Of a stretch of 8,460 nt of DNA, positions 1 through 5,865 are shown one piece after another. The stretch comes from JBQCEE01 sp051960575 (GTDB lineage Bacteria > Actinomycetota > Actinomycetes > Mycobacteriales > Jatrophihabitantaceae), in the NCBI RefSeq assembly GCF_051960575.1, contig NZ_JBQCEE010000052.1, positions 1 through 8,460 of the forward strand. Reading direction: 5' to 3'. The notes under the pieces were generated by a model. The model was not told where the DNA came from and ran no database searches. It was given only the letters and a program-made list of their open reading frames with translations. Position 1 is the first letter of the stretch. The number at the start of each line of letters is the position of its first letter. A program made the translations under genes and the position numbers.

Positions 1-1416
1 GTCGGTGCGGAGGTCGGTGAAGGGGTCGAACCAGCGGTTGCGGTGGTTGAACCGTGGTTGCTGGTCGGGGTCGATCCAGGGTGGTGGGATCCAGCCGGGT
101 CTGCCGTCGATCATGACGGGGGTCCAGCCTTGGGCTCTGGCGACGCGGTGGTGGTAGACGCAGGGCAGGTGGCCGTTGTCCACGCTGGTGGGGCCGTGGT
201 CGCCCCAGGCGGTGATGTGGTCGGCTTCGCAGTACCAGATGGGGGCGTCGCAGTCGGGGAACGAGCAGCAGCCGTCGCGGGCGACCATGACCAGGCGTTG
301 CGGTTCGTTGAACAGTCGGGCGAGCGTGCTGTAGGCGGTGACCTTGCCGAGTTTGTCGAGGGCGACGGTGAGGACCTGCGGGTTGCCGCCGGCCCACTGG
401 ATGGCGTCGGCGGCGTTGATGAGGGTGCCGTGGCCGGTGTGGGCGACGCCGGTGCCGTCGAGCCAGTCCTCGGCGCGGAGGGTGAGCAGCACGGTGGTGT
501 GCACGCCGCCGGCGGTCGGGGTCGACCCGTTGGCCTGCAGCAGCCGCAGCAGCTGTAGGAACCCGTCGTGACGCCGTTGCGTCGCTGACCGCGGGTCCTT
601 GATCGGGCCCGGCACCGGCGGCGGGGTGATCCCGTCCATCTCGCGGTCGGTGTCGTCGGCGATGCCCTCGTTCGGGTCGCCCGCCGGGTCGGCGTCGGTC
701 TGATCGGGGGCCAGGTTGCGGGGGTGGGTGATGGCGTCGAGCAGGGTGCGGAGCCGTTCGGTGGCTTCCGGGGTCAGTTCGCCGCGAAGCGAGGATGATC
801 CGTCGGCGCGGACGCGCAGGTCCAGTGCCCGGTCGTGCTGGGCGAGGCGGTCGTTCGGGAGGGTGCCGTCGGGGTTGAGCCAGGCGTGGACGTCGTGGCC
901 GAGGTTGCGGACGACGACGGGGTCGGACTGGACGGCCGCTTCCACCAGCAGCGTCTCGACGTGGTCGTGGGCCTGCTCGCGGACGTCTGCGGGCAGCGTG
1001 TCGATGCAGCGGGCGATGATGCGGGCGTGGTCGGGGTTGATCCGGCCGCCGGCCAGCGCGGCGGCGACCTGCGGGAACCGGGCGGGCAGCGGCTCACCGG
1101 TCGTCAACGCCTGCCGCGGCCCGACCGACCCGGCGGCCCTGACCCGGGCGGCGGCGTCGGCCGGGTCGATCCGCAGCATCGCGTGCAGCAACGCCTTCGT
1201 GCTCTGCTGCGACCGCTTCCCCGCGATCCCGCGCCGCTCGACCTCGGCGAGCACCGCCGCGTCGAGCGCGGCGAGCCGGCACCGCAACGCCTCGACCGAG
1301 CGCACCGCGTCCAGCAGTTGCGTCTCGCTCGCGAGCGCCGTCGACGCCCCTAGAAGGTCGTCGATCTCGGCGTGCCCAGCGGGCAGCGTCCATGCCTCGA
1401 CCGCCGGTGCCACCAT
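1..1416 (-). CDS. DUF222 / HNH endonuclease (13E12 repeat family), C-terminus cut by window edge
   Basis: This reading frame is open for 472 codons from an ATG at 1416 to the left edge with no stop, so the 3' end lies outside the window. The long N-terminal part (about residues 20-350) is the helical DUF222 region. It is followed by an HNH nuclease module with visible zinc and metal residues: C384 and C389 (CSFPDC), the D399-H400 pair (CEADHIT), N414 (DNGH) and C419 with H422-H423 (PCVYHHR). Proteins of this type are multicopy in Actinobacteria. In mycobacteria they belong to the REP13E12 family, some members of which serve as integration targets for phiRv1-type elements. The cellular role is not established; a DNA-cleaving role is inferred from the intact HNH residues. 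There is no Shine-Dalgarno sequence before the ATG, and a -10 element ends 6 bases upstream, so the mRNA is probably leaderless. Family assignment is firm, function is not. Confidence 0.93.
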   Translation of the reverse strand, partial: MVAPAVEAWTLPAGHAEIDDLLGASTALASETQLLDAVRSVEALRCRLAALDAAVLAEVERRGIAGKRSQQSTKALLHAMLRIDPADAAARVRAAGSVGPRQALTTGEPLPARFPQVAAALAGGRINPDHARIIARCIDTLPADVREQAHDHVETLLVEAAVQSDPVVVRNLGHDVHAWLNPDGTLPNDRLAQHDRALDLRVRADGSSSLRGELTPEATERLRTLLDAITHPRNLAPDQTDADPAGDPNEGIADDTDREMDGITPPPVPGPIKDPRSATQRRHDGFLQLLRLLQANGSTPTAGGVHTTVLLTLRAEDWLDGTGVAHTGHGTLINAADAIQWAGGNPQVLTVALDKLGKVTAYSTLARLFNEPQRLVMVARDGCCSFPDCDAPIWYCEADHITAWGDHGPTSVDNGHLPCVYHHRVARAQGWTPVMIDGRPGWIPPPWIDPDQQPRFNHRNRWFDPFTDLRTD

Positions 1417-1422
1417 ACGATC

Positions 1423-1451
1423 AGCGTACCCGAAAACGTGTTCGAAAACAA
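1423..1451 (-). promoter_or_regulatory. Leaderless-type promoter of the HNH gene
   Basis: Read on the minus strand, TTGTTT (1446-1451) is followed by exactly 17 bases and then TACGCT (1423-1428), which fits the actinobacterial TANNNT -10. Six bases (GATCGT) separate the -10 from the ATG at 1416, placing the expected transcription start at the A of the start codon. The -35 matches the consensus only in its TTG. Confidence 0.6.
1430..1445 (-). promoter_or_regulatory. LexA (SOS) box in the -35/-10 spacer
   Basis: The minus strand reads TCGAAC-ACGT-TTTCGG. The actinobacterial/Gram-positive LexA box is TCGAAC-N4-GTTCGA, so one half-site is perfect and the other matches at 4 of 6 positions (10 of 12 overall). 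It lies wholly inside the 17-bp spacer of the predicted promoter, where bound LexA would block RNA polymerase. Some mycobacterial 13E12-family genes have been reported to carry SOS boxes, which fits. LexA binding here is inference. Confidence 0.6.
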
Positions 1452-1497
1452 CGGTCCGAAACATGGAAACCGTTATGAGACAAGAGTTTTCGCACTG

Positions 1498-1512
1498 TTG
1501 GCACATCGCCAA
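1498..1512. repeat. Short inverted repeat TTGGC-N5-GCCAA
   Basis: A perfect 5-bp inverted repeat with a 5-base centre (ACATC) lies in the intergenic region between the divergent HNH and oxidoreductase genes, about 150 bases before the latter. It could be half of a regulator site. The arms are short enough that chance is possible. Confidence 0.3.
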
Positions 1513-1541
1513 TGGACGCTGTGAAAGGCTTCGCCGTCACG

Positions 1542-1562
1542 GATGGAGGCTGCACCTCCATC
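1542..1562. repeat. Perfect 8-bp inverted repeat, candidate operator or leader hairpin
   Basis: GATGGAGG (1542-1549) and CCTCCATC (1555-1562) are exact reverse complements separated by CTGCA. No T-run follows on either strand, so an intrinsic terminator is unlikely. The position, about 100 bases upstream of the oxidoreductase start, suits either an operator for a dimeric regulator or a hairpin in the mRNA leader. I found no convincing -35/-10 pair for this gene to decide between them. Confidence 0.4.
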
Positions 1563-1652
1563 AGCTGATAGACGAACCGTGGCTCGGCCGGCCCGCCCGG
1601 GAATAGCCGGCGCGGAGGTGATGTCGTAGCCCAGGCCGAACCCGAACCGAGC

Positions 1653-1658
1653 AGGAGG
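1653..1658 (+). promoter_or_regulatory. Ribosome binding site AGGAGG
   Basis: A full AGGAGG lies 4 bases before the ATG at 1663. The spacing is slightly short, but the site fixes this start, and it contrasts with several leaderless-looking genes nearby. Confidence 0.75.
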
Positions 1659-1662
1659 CCCC

Positions 1663-2301
1663 ATGTCCACCATCGTCATCTTCGGCGGAACCGGCTACAC
1701 CGGCCGCAACATCGCCCGCGAGGCTGTGGCCCGCGGCCACGACGTCGTCGCCGTCAGCCGGTCGACGCCGGACGACCCGATCGACGGCGTGCGGTACGAG
1801 ACCGGTGATGTGTTGGACGTGGCGCCGCGGGTCATCTCGAACGCCGACGCGGTCGTGGCCACACTCTCGCCGCGCGGTGACATGGCCAACCGGCTCGTCG
1901 GCATCTACCGCGAACTCGCCACCCGGGCCGCAGCGGCGGGCGCCCGGTACGTGCAGATCGGCGGGTTCTCGTCGCTGCGCCCGGCGCCGGACCAGCCGCG
2001 GTTCGTCGAGGGCGATGTGCCGGAGCAGTTCCGCGCCGAGGCCGTCGAGGGCGACGCGACGCGCGAGATGCTGGTGGAGGACGCACCGGCAGACCTCGAC
2101 TGGGTGTTCGTCAGCCCGGCGGGTAGCTACGGTGCGTGGGCCGCCGGCGAACGCACGGGCCGGTACCGCGTCGGCGGCGAGGTCGCCCTGTTCGACGACG
2201 AGGGTGGCTCGGTGATCGGCGGCGAGGACTTCGCCATCGCGATCGTCGACGAGATCGAGCGGCCCGCCCACCACCGCGCCCACATCGGCATCGCCTACTG
2301 A
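1663..2301 (+). CDS. NAD(P)-binding Rossmann-fold oxidoreductase-like protein (COG2910-like)
   Basis: This 212-residue protein begins with a dinucleotide-binding beta-alpha-beta unit: VIFGGTGYTGRNIA carries the G8-x2-G11-x2-G14 pattern of atypical/extended short-chain dehydrogenases. Later segments (ARYVQIGGFSSL near residue 95, DWVFVSPAG near 147, and a C-terminal DFAIAIVDEIE) match the order seen in the NAD(P)H-binding family related to NADH-flavin reductases (NAD_binding_10). The length is normal for that family. The protein has no signal peptide and should be cytoplasmic. The substrate cannot be read from the sequence, and the classical Tyr-x3-Lys catalytic pair is not evident, as is usual in this group. 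Its stop lies only 10 bases from the stop of the convergent hydrolase gene, and it appears to be transcribed alone. Confidence 0.88.
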   Translation: MSTIVIFGGTGYTGRNIAREAVARGHDVVAVSRSTPDDPIDGVRYETGDVLDVAPRVISNADAVVATLSPRGDMANRLVGIYRELATRAAAAGARYVQIGGFSSLRPAPDQPRFVEGDVPEQFRAEAVEGDATREMLVEDAPADLDWVFVSPAGSYGAWAAGERTGRYRVGGEVALFDDEGGSVIGGEDFAIAIVDEIERPAHHRAHIGIAY

Positions 2302-2311
2302 CGCGGAGCCG

Positions 2312-3217
2312 CTACCTCGCCGCCATCAACGACGGCAGGCGTTGCAGCACCGCGTGCCATGCCGCCGACGTCGGATCGATCAACGTGAAGTGGTCGCCGG
2401 CGACGGTGAGCAGGTCCGCCGCTCCCCCGGCGGCACGGGCCGCGGCGACGTAGTGCTCGCTCTGGCTGTACGGCACGACCTGGTCGGCGCGACTGTGCAC
2501 GCAGCACACGGCCACCGGCGAGGGGACGAGCTCGACCGGATCGGCGATCCGGTACCGCCCGGGCACGTGGTCGGGCGAACCGCCGAGCAGGTCCTCGACT
2601 GCCGTGCCGCCGACATGCTGGTTCGCCGCGTCGCGGAGGTCGAGCACGCCGGCCTGGCTGATGACGGCGTGCACACGGACGCGGGGACGCGAGCCGGGCG
2701 CGCCGGCGGGAAGGGTCGTCCGCGACGCCGCCCACACCGCGAGCTGGCCACCGGCGGAATGCCCGATGACCGTGACCGGTCCGTCGCCGACCGGCAGCGC
2801 GGCAACGAGGTCGATGCCGGCGCCGATGTCGTCGAACGTCGTGGGCCACCCACCGCCGTCGCCGACGCGCCGGTACTCGAGGTTGAGCACCGCGTACCCG
2901 CGCCCGGCGAGGTCCTTCGCGAGCGGCGCGCCGTAGTCGAGGTCGTACTCGGCGAGCCAGAAGCCGCCGTGCAGCACGACGACCACACCGGCGTGCGACC
3001 GGTGCTCGGGCAGGTAGAGGTCGCCGAACTGGGCAGCGTGGTTCCCGTACGAGTGCCGGACGACCGACCAGCCCGCCGCGCTGACGGTGGACGACCGCGA
3101 GATGCCCGACGAAGTGCGGCCGCTGGACCGACCACCGCTAGGCGAAGCACTGTCGCACCCCACAAGGGCGCCGAGGCCGATGCCGCCCGCGCCGAGCAGC
3201 GCATGCCGTCGGGACAC
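2312..3217 (-). CDS. Tat-exported lipoprotein alpha/beta hydrolase (esterase/lipase-like)
   Basis: With the GTG at 3217 as start, the 301-residue product opens with SRRHALL, a twin-arginine (Tat) motif at residues 2-8, then a small-residue hydrophobic stretch and the lipobox LVGC with Cys21. A Ser/Gly-rich linker follows. The hydrolase core shows HGG (83-85, oxyanion hole), nucleophile Ser154 in GHSAGG, Asp245 in SRADQVVP and His276 in GDHFTLID, a complete catalytic triad in order. This resembles small esterases and kynurenine-formamidase-like or feruloyl-esterase-like (BD-FAE) hydrolases; the substrate is unknown. It should be anchored on the outer face of the membrane. The start is uncertain: in-frame GTGs at 3259 (315 aa, longer n-region), 3277 and 3283 are possible, and none has a Shine-Dalgarno sequence. 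The longest open frame begins at 3361 but would overlap the divergent gene and add a poor leader. Confidence 0.88.
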   Translation of the reverse strand: MSRRHALLGAGGIGLGALVGCDSASPSGGRSSGRTSSGISRSSTVSAAGWSVVRHSYGNHAAQFGDLYLPEHRSHAGVVVVLHGGFWLAEYDLDYGAPLAKDLAGRGYAVLNLEYRRVGDGGGWPTTFDDIGAGIDLVAALPVGDGPVTVIGHSAGGQLAVWAASRTTLPAGAPGSRPRVRVHAVISQAGVLDLRDAANQHVGGTAVEDLLGGSPDHVPGRYRIADPVELVPSPVAVCCVHSRADQVVPYSQSEHYVAAARAAGGAADLLTVAGDHFTLIDPTSAAWHAVLQRLPSLMAAR

Positions 3218-3324
3218 CGACGGCTGGTGCGGCGCCGACGGGGTCGAGGCGCGGCGCACCGCCGCAGCATGGCACACGGGCACGAGCCCGGCAGGTCGTC
3301 CGCGCGGTCCCGCGCCCCATCGGG

Positions 3325-3330
3325 CAGGCT
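3325..3330 (+). promoter_or_regulatory. Possible -10 element of a leaderless promoter for the RelA/SpoT gene
   Basis: CAGGCT ends 6 bases before the ATG at 3337, the same spacing as TACGCT before the HNH gene. It departs from TANNNT at the first base, and no good -35 is visible. The absence of a Shine-Dalgarno sequence supports a leaderless start here. Confidence 0.35.
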
Positions 3331-3336
3331 TGGCGC

Positions 3337-4344
3337 ATGACGCCGCGCGCCACCCGCCCACGCGAGACCGACGACGAACCCGTCGCGCTCGCCGTGCGCA
3401 CCTACGCCGCGCAGGAACCGGCGCTGCACGCCGTGACCGAGCGGTACGTCGCGATCATCACCACCCTGCTCGACGACGCAGGGATCAACTACCTCAGCGT
3501 CACAGGGCGGACGAAGACGGTCGCGTCGTTCGCCGAGAAGGCGGTACGACGGCACGAGGGCCGGCCGCTGTTCACCGACCCACTGACCCAGATCACCGAC
3601 GTCATCGGCATCCGTGTGATCACCTACGTGCAGAGCGACGTCGCGGCGGTCGCCGACCTGTTCGGTGACGAGCTGACGATCATGCAGGACCGCGACCTCG
3701 GCGAGGAGACCGCCCGCGACGGCCGGTTCGGCTACGCCAGCCGTCACCTGCTCGTCTCGTCGAGCGCGGTGCCCGAGCGGCCGGCGTCGGTGCAGGTGCG
3801 CACGGTGCTGCAGCACGCCTGGGCCGAGTTCGAGCACGACATCCGTTACAAGGGAACGGTCCCCGCCGAGCAGGCGCCCGACCTCGACCGCCGGTTCACG
3901 CTGGCCGCCGGGCTGCTCGAACTCGCCGACCGCGAGTTCTCCGAGATCCGCGAGCGGGTGCAGGCGACGCTGTCGGCGCGCGACCCGGACTTCGACCCCG
4001 CCGATCCGCGCATCAGCGCGCAGGAACTGGCCACCTTCCTCGCGTCCCAGTACCCGGACGCGGGCTGGTCGCGCACCGACCACTACGGCTGGATCTCGGG
4101 CCTGCTGCTCGAGCTCGGCATCGTCTCATTGGCCGAGCTCGGCGGCCTGCTCGCCTCGGTCGACATCGACGCCGTCATCACCCGGATGGGCTATCGGCAC
4201 CCGGTCGGGGCTGTCCGCCGGCTCGACGATGCCCTCCTGTCGGTGTTCGGCGAGCGGTACGTTCGGCTCACCGGCAACGCGCACCGGTCAACGCTGCTCA
4301 CCACGCGCCTCGAACGACTGACCGGACGGCCCACGTCCGGTTGA
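3337..4344 (+). CDS. RelA/SpoT synthetase-domain protein with C-terminal extension
   Basis: This 335-residue protein has a RelA/SpoT nucleotidyl-transferase domain at about residues 50-175. Visible landmarks are SVTGRTK (55-60, the R-x-K ATP site), DVIGIRVITY (88-97, with metal-binding Asp88), FGYASRHLLV (131-140, the G-loop Tyr133 and His137) and QVRTVLQHAWAEFEHDIRYK (153-172). It lacks the HD hydrolase, TGS and ACT domains of long Rel proteins, so it is a small alarmone synthetase-like enzyme. Family members transfer pyrophosphate from ATP to GTP/GDP to make (p)ppGpp, or to tRNA in the toxic relatives. Oddly, the usual catalytic Glu of the E-[IV]-Q-[IV]-R-T motif is Ser151 here (codon TCG at 3787), so canonical activity is in doubt. 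Residues about 185-335 form a helical extension I cannot assign. There is no Shine-Dalgarno sequence. The gene is divergent from the hydrolase and convergent with the secreted-protein gene. Confidence 0.9.
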   Translation: MTPRATRPRETDDEPVALAVRTYAAQEPALHAVTERYVAIITTLLDDAGINYLSVTGRTKTVASFAEKAVRRHEGRPLFTDPLTQITDVIGIRVITYVQSDVAAVADLFGDELTIMQDRDLGEETARDGRFGYASRHLLVSSSAVPERPASVQVRTVLQHAWAEFEHDIRYKGTVPAEQAPDLDRRFTLAAGLLELADREFSEIRERVQATLSARDPDFDPADPRISAQELATFLASQYPDAGWSRTDHYGWISGLLLELGIVSLAELGGLLASVDIDAVITRMGYRHPVGAVRRLDDALLSVFGERYVRLTGNAHRSTLLTTRLERLTGRPTSG

Positions 4345-4395
4345 CCCCCTGCAGCCTGCGCGAACGGCTCCGGCTCAACAGCTGTGAAATCCCGA

Positions 4396-4428
4396 TCCCG
4401 GTGCAGCCCGCAACGGGCTGCACCGGGA
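4396..4428. terminator. Perfect 15-bp hairpin between convergent genes, probable bidirectional terminator
   Basis: The arm 4396-4410 (TCCCGGTGCAGCCCG) pairs perfectly with 4414-4428 around a CAA loop. It lies 51 bases past the stop of the RelA/SpoT gene and 7 bases past the stop of the minus-strand secreted-protein gene. No U-tract follows on either strand, which is common for terminators in GC-rich actinobacteria; it could equally act as an mRNA 3'-end stabiliser. Confidence 0.7.
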
Positions 4429-4435
4429 GATCAGC

Positions 4436-5755
4436 TCAGCAGCCGGTCGCCGGCTGCCGGAAGCCCGGGAACGGGTTGAGGTCACCCATGAGTGTGTAGC
4501 GGCCGCCGGTGCCGCTCTGGTTCGGCTCGCTGCCGGTGGCATTGCTGGGCGAGCGGAGGAACCAGGGCAACAACGCCTCGTCCTCGGGGTGGTAGTACCC
4601 GTCGGAGCTGACCGACCCGCTCGGGTTCGGCCCCTGGAAGTACGGATCCGTCCCCTTCGCGAAGCCGATGCCGACGACGGGGTCGCCGGTCTCCAGCACC
4701 GACGTGCAGCCGTACTGCGGCGCGGTCGGGGTCAACCACGGCTCGACCGTGTTGTTGACGAACGGGTCGTCGGCCCACTCGGCGATCTCGTGGCTGATGG
4801 GGTGGATGTCCTGGAGCGCCCAGTAGGTGCCACCGTTCGGCCGGGCGTAGACACCGGGCTGCAGGTACGACGCCCAGGCGAAGGTCTGCACGACGCCGTT
4901 GCCCTGCGTCTTGCCGTACCCCTTCTTGAGCCCGGCGGCACCGGTGCCGTGGTAACCGATGACGCCGGTCGTGTTGAGGTCGTTGTTCGTGTACAGCAGG
5001 ACGTCGTTGGTGAGGTACAGCGGCAGATGGGTCGGGTCGGCGCTGTTCTCGAGATTGTTGATCTGACCCGACCACCACGTGTAGTCGATCGCCGGGAACA
5101 CGACGCCGCGACCGCTCTGCAACAGCGCGCCCTGGTGCTGCGGGACCGTGATCGTCACGGTCGGCTGCACGTTCGCGTGCAGGCGGAGGTGGTACGGACT
5201 CGCCCCGGTGCGGGCGAACTGGGCGCGCATCGTCGCGTCCTGCAGTTGCAACGGCACCCCGGCGTCGTCCTGCGAGAGCGGACCGCCGGCGCCGCGGACC
5301 TCCTGCGGCAGGCCGGGGAAGTTCCCCGCAGCCGTCGCAGCTGGGGTCGAGCCGTAGTCATTGTTCTGGAACAGCGGCGAGGCCAGCGTGGGCTGGACGA
5401 CGTCGTCACCACGGAAGACCAGGCCGCCGATGTTCACGTTGATCGGCGTGATGTCCACCTCGACGGTCACGTCGCAGGCGCTGCCGCGGCAGGTGTTCGG
5501 GTCTGCACCGACCATGTTGTAGCTGTAGGTCACGCCGTTGTTCGGATCGAGCCGTTGCCCGTTCCAGTGCGTGATCGTGCGGGCCCCGGGCACCAGCTTG
5601 GCGCCGCCGTTGAGCACGGTGGATCGCGCCGAGAGCGAGTCGTCGCTGATCACCTGTGGTTCCTGCACGGCCGGTGCGGCGACGCCCGCCTGGACGCCGG
5701 ACACCAGAAGTCCGGCACTTGCCGCCGCAGCCAGTGCAATGCTGGTCAGACGCAT
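4436..5755 (-). CDS. Secreted protein of unknown function with an HExxE motif
   Basis: The 439-residue product begins with a Sec signal peptide (MRLTSIALAAAASAGLLVSG, likely cleaved after VQA at 23 or slightly later). The ATG at 5755 is chosen because GGAGG lies 7 bases upstream and the signal peptide starts there; an upstream in-frame ATG at 5854 adds 33 residues that would hide the signal. I recognise no named domain. Residues 60-130 and 190-260 look beta-rich (DVTVEVDITPINVNI, VQPTVTITVP). Around 317-360 there is DIHPISHEIAEWADDP (H322, E323, E326, D329-D330) followed by C350 and LETGDP (E355, D358). This resembles the HE-x2-E...DP...E-x-GD pattern in some secreted bacterial proteins suspected to be metallopeptidases, but catalysis is only inferred. 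Four cysteines (89, 94, 350, 439) suggest disulfides outside the membrane. It has its own promoter, separate from the upstream WYL gene. Confidence 0.85.
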   Translation of the reverse strand: MRLTSIALAAAASAGLLVSGVQAGVAAPAVQEPQVISDDSLSARSTVLNGGAKLVPGARTITHWNGQRLDPNNGVTYSYNMVGADPNTCRGSACDVTVEVDITPINVNIGGLVFRGDDVVQPTLASPLFQNNDYGSTPAATAAGNFPGLPQEVRGAGGPLSQDDAGVPLQLQDATMRAQFARTGASPYHLRLHANVQPTVTITVPQHQGALLQSGRGVVFPAIDYTWWSGQINNLENSADPTHLPLYLTNDVLLYTNNDLNTTGVIGYHGTGAAGLKKGYGKTQGNGVVQTFAWASYLQPGVYARPNGGTYWALQDIHPISHEIAEWADDPFVNNTVEPWLTPTAPQYGCTSVLETGDPVVGIGFAKGTDPYFQGPNPSGSVSSDGYYHPEDEALLPWFLRSPSNATGSEPNQSGTGGRYTLMGDLNPFPGFRQPATGC

Positions 5756-5762
5756 CCCACTA

Positions 5763-5767
5763 CCTCC
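5763..5767 (-). promoter_or_regulatory. Ribosome binding site GGAGG for the secreted protein
   Basis: On the minus strand GGGGGAGGT precedes the ATG at 5755 with 7 bases between GGAGG and the start codon. It decides the start in favour of 5755 over the upstream in-frame ATG at 5854. Confidence 0.85.
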
Positions 5768-5804
5768 CCCGGACGACGAGCGGATGATCTGCTCGGATCC
5801 GCTG

Positions 5805-5833
5805 ACCGTAGATCTGTGAGCGGGCGTTGTCCA
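5805..5833 (-). promoter_or_regulatory. Sigma-70-type promoter of the secreted-protein gene
   Basis: Minus-strand TGGACA (5828-5833, 5 of 6 to TTGACA) is followed by a 17-base spacer and TACGGT (5805-5810, fits TANNNT). The expected transcript would start near 5798, giving a leader of about 43 bases that includes the ribosome binding site. It lies in the gap downstream of the WYL gene, so the secreted-protein gene need not depend on read-through. Confidence 0.65.
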
Positions 5834-5865
5834 CGGTGTGTCCCAGCTGAACACCGGGCGGGCGG

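Noticed and set aside
1..1416. HNH gene as a mobile intron or homing endonuclease, or a prophage edge
   Set aside because: There are no intron borders, integrase, att repeats or phage genes in the window; the protein fits the chromosomal DUF222 family. The phiRv1 integration link is known for mycobacterial copies, but no attachment core can be identified here.
43..1606. Several plus-strand open frames over the HNH gene, including a 47-codon tail from 1464
   Set aside because: They are antisense shadows of the DUF222/HNH frame, which is open for 472 codons and carries the HNH residues. The 47-codon tail lacks a ribosome site and overlaps both dyads.
3218..3361. Extended N-terminus of the hydrolase from the GTG at 3361
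   Set aside because: It would overlap the first codons of the divergent RelA/SpoT gene and place some 50 residues of unstructured Arg/Pro-rich sequence before the Tat motif.
2380..4083. Long minus-strand open frame across the hydrolase and RelA/SpoT genes
   Set aside because: It has Arg/Ser/Pro-rich composition and no motifs, and overlaps two genes with intact catalytic motifs in other frames.
3337..4344. RelA/SpoT gene as half of a two-gene toxin-antitoxin pair
   Set aside because: No small co-directional partner gene lies before or after it; the upstream neighbour is divergent and the downstream one convergent.
5756..5854. Upstream ATG at 5854 for the secreted protein
   Set aside because: The 33 extra residues would bury the signal peptide, the predicted promoter lies inside this stretch, and the strong GGAGG site serves the ATG at 5755.
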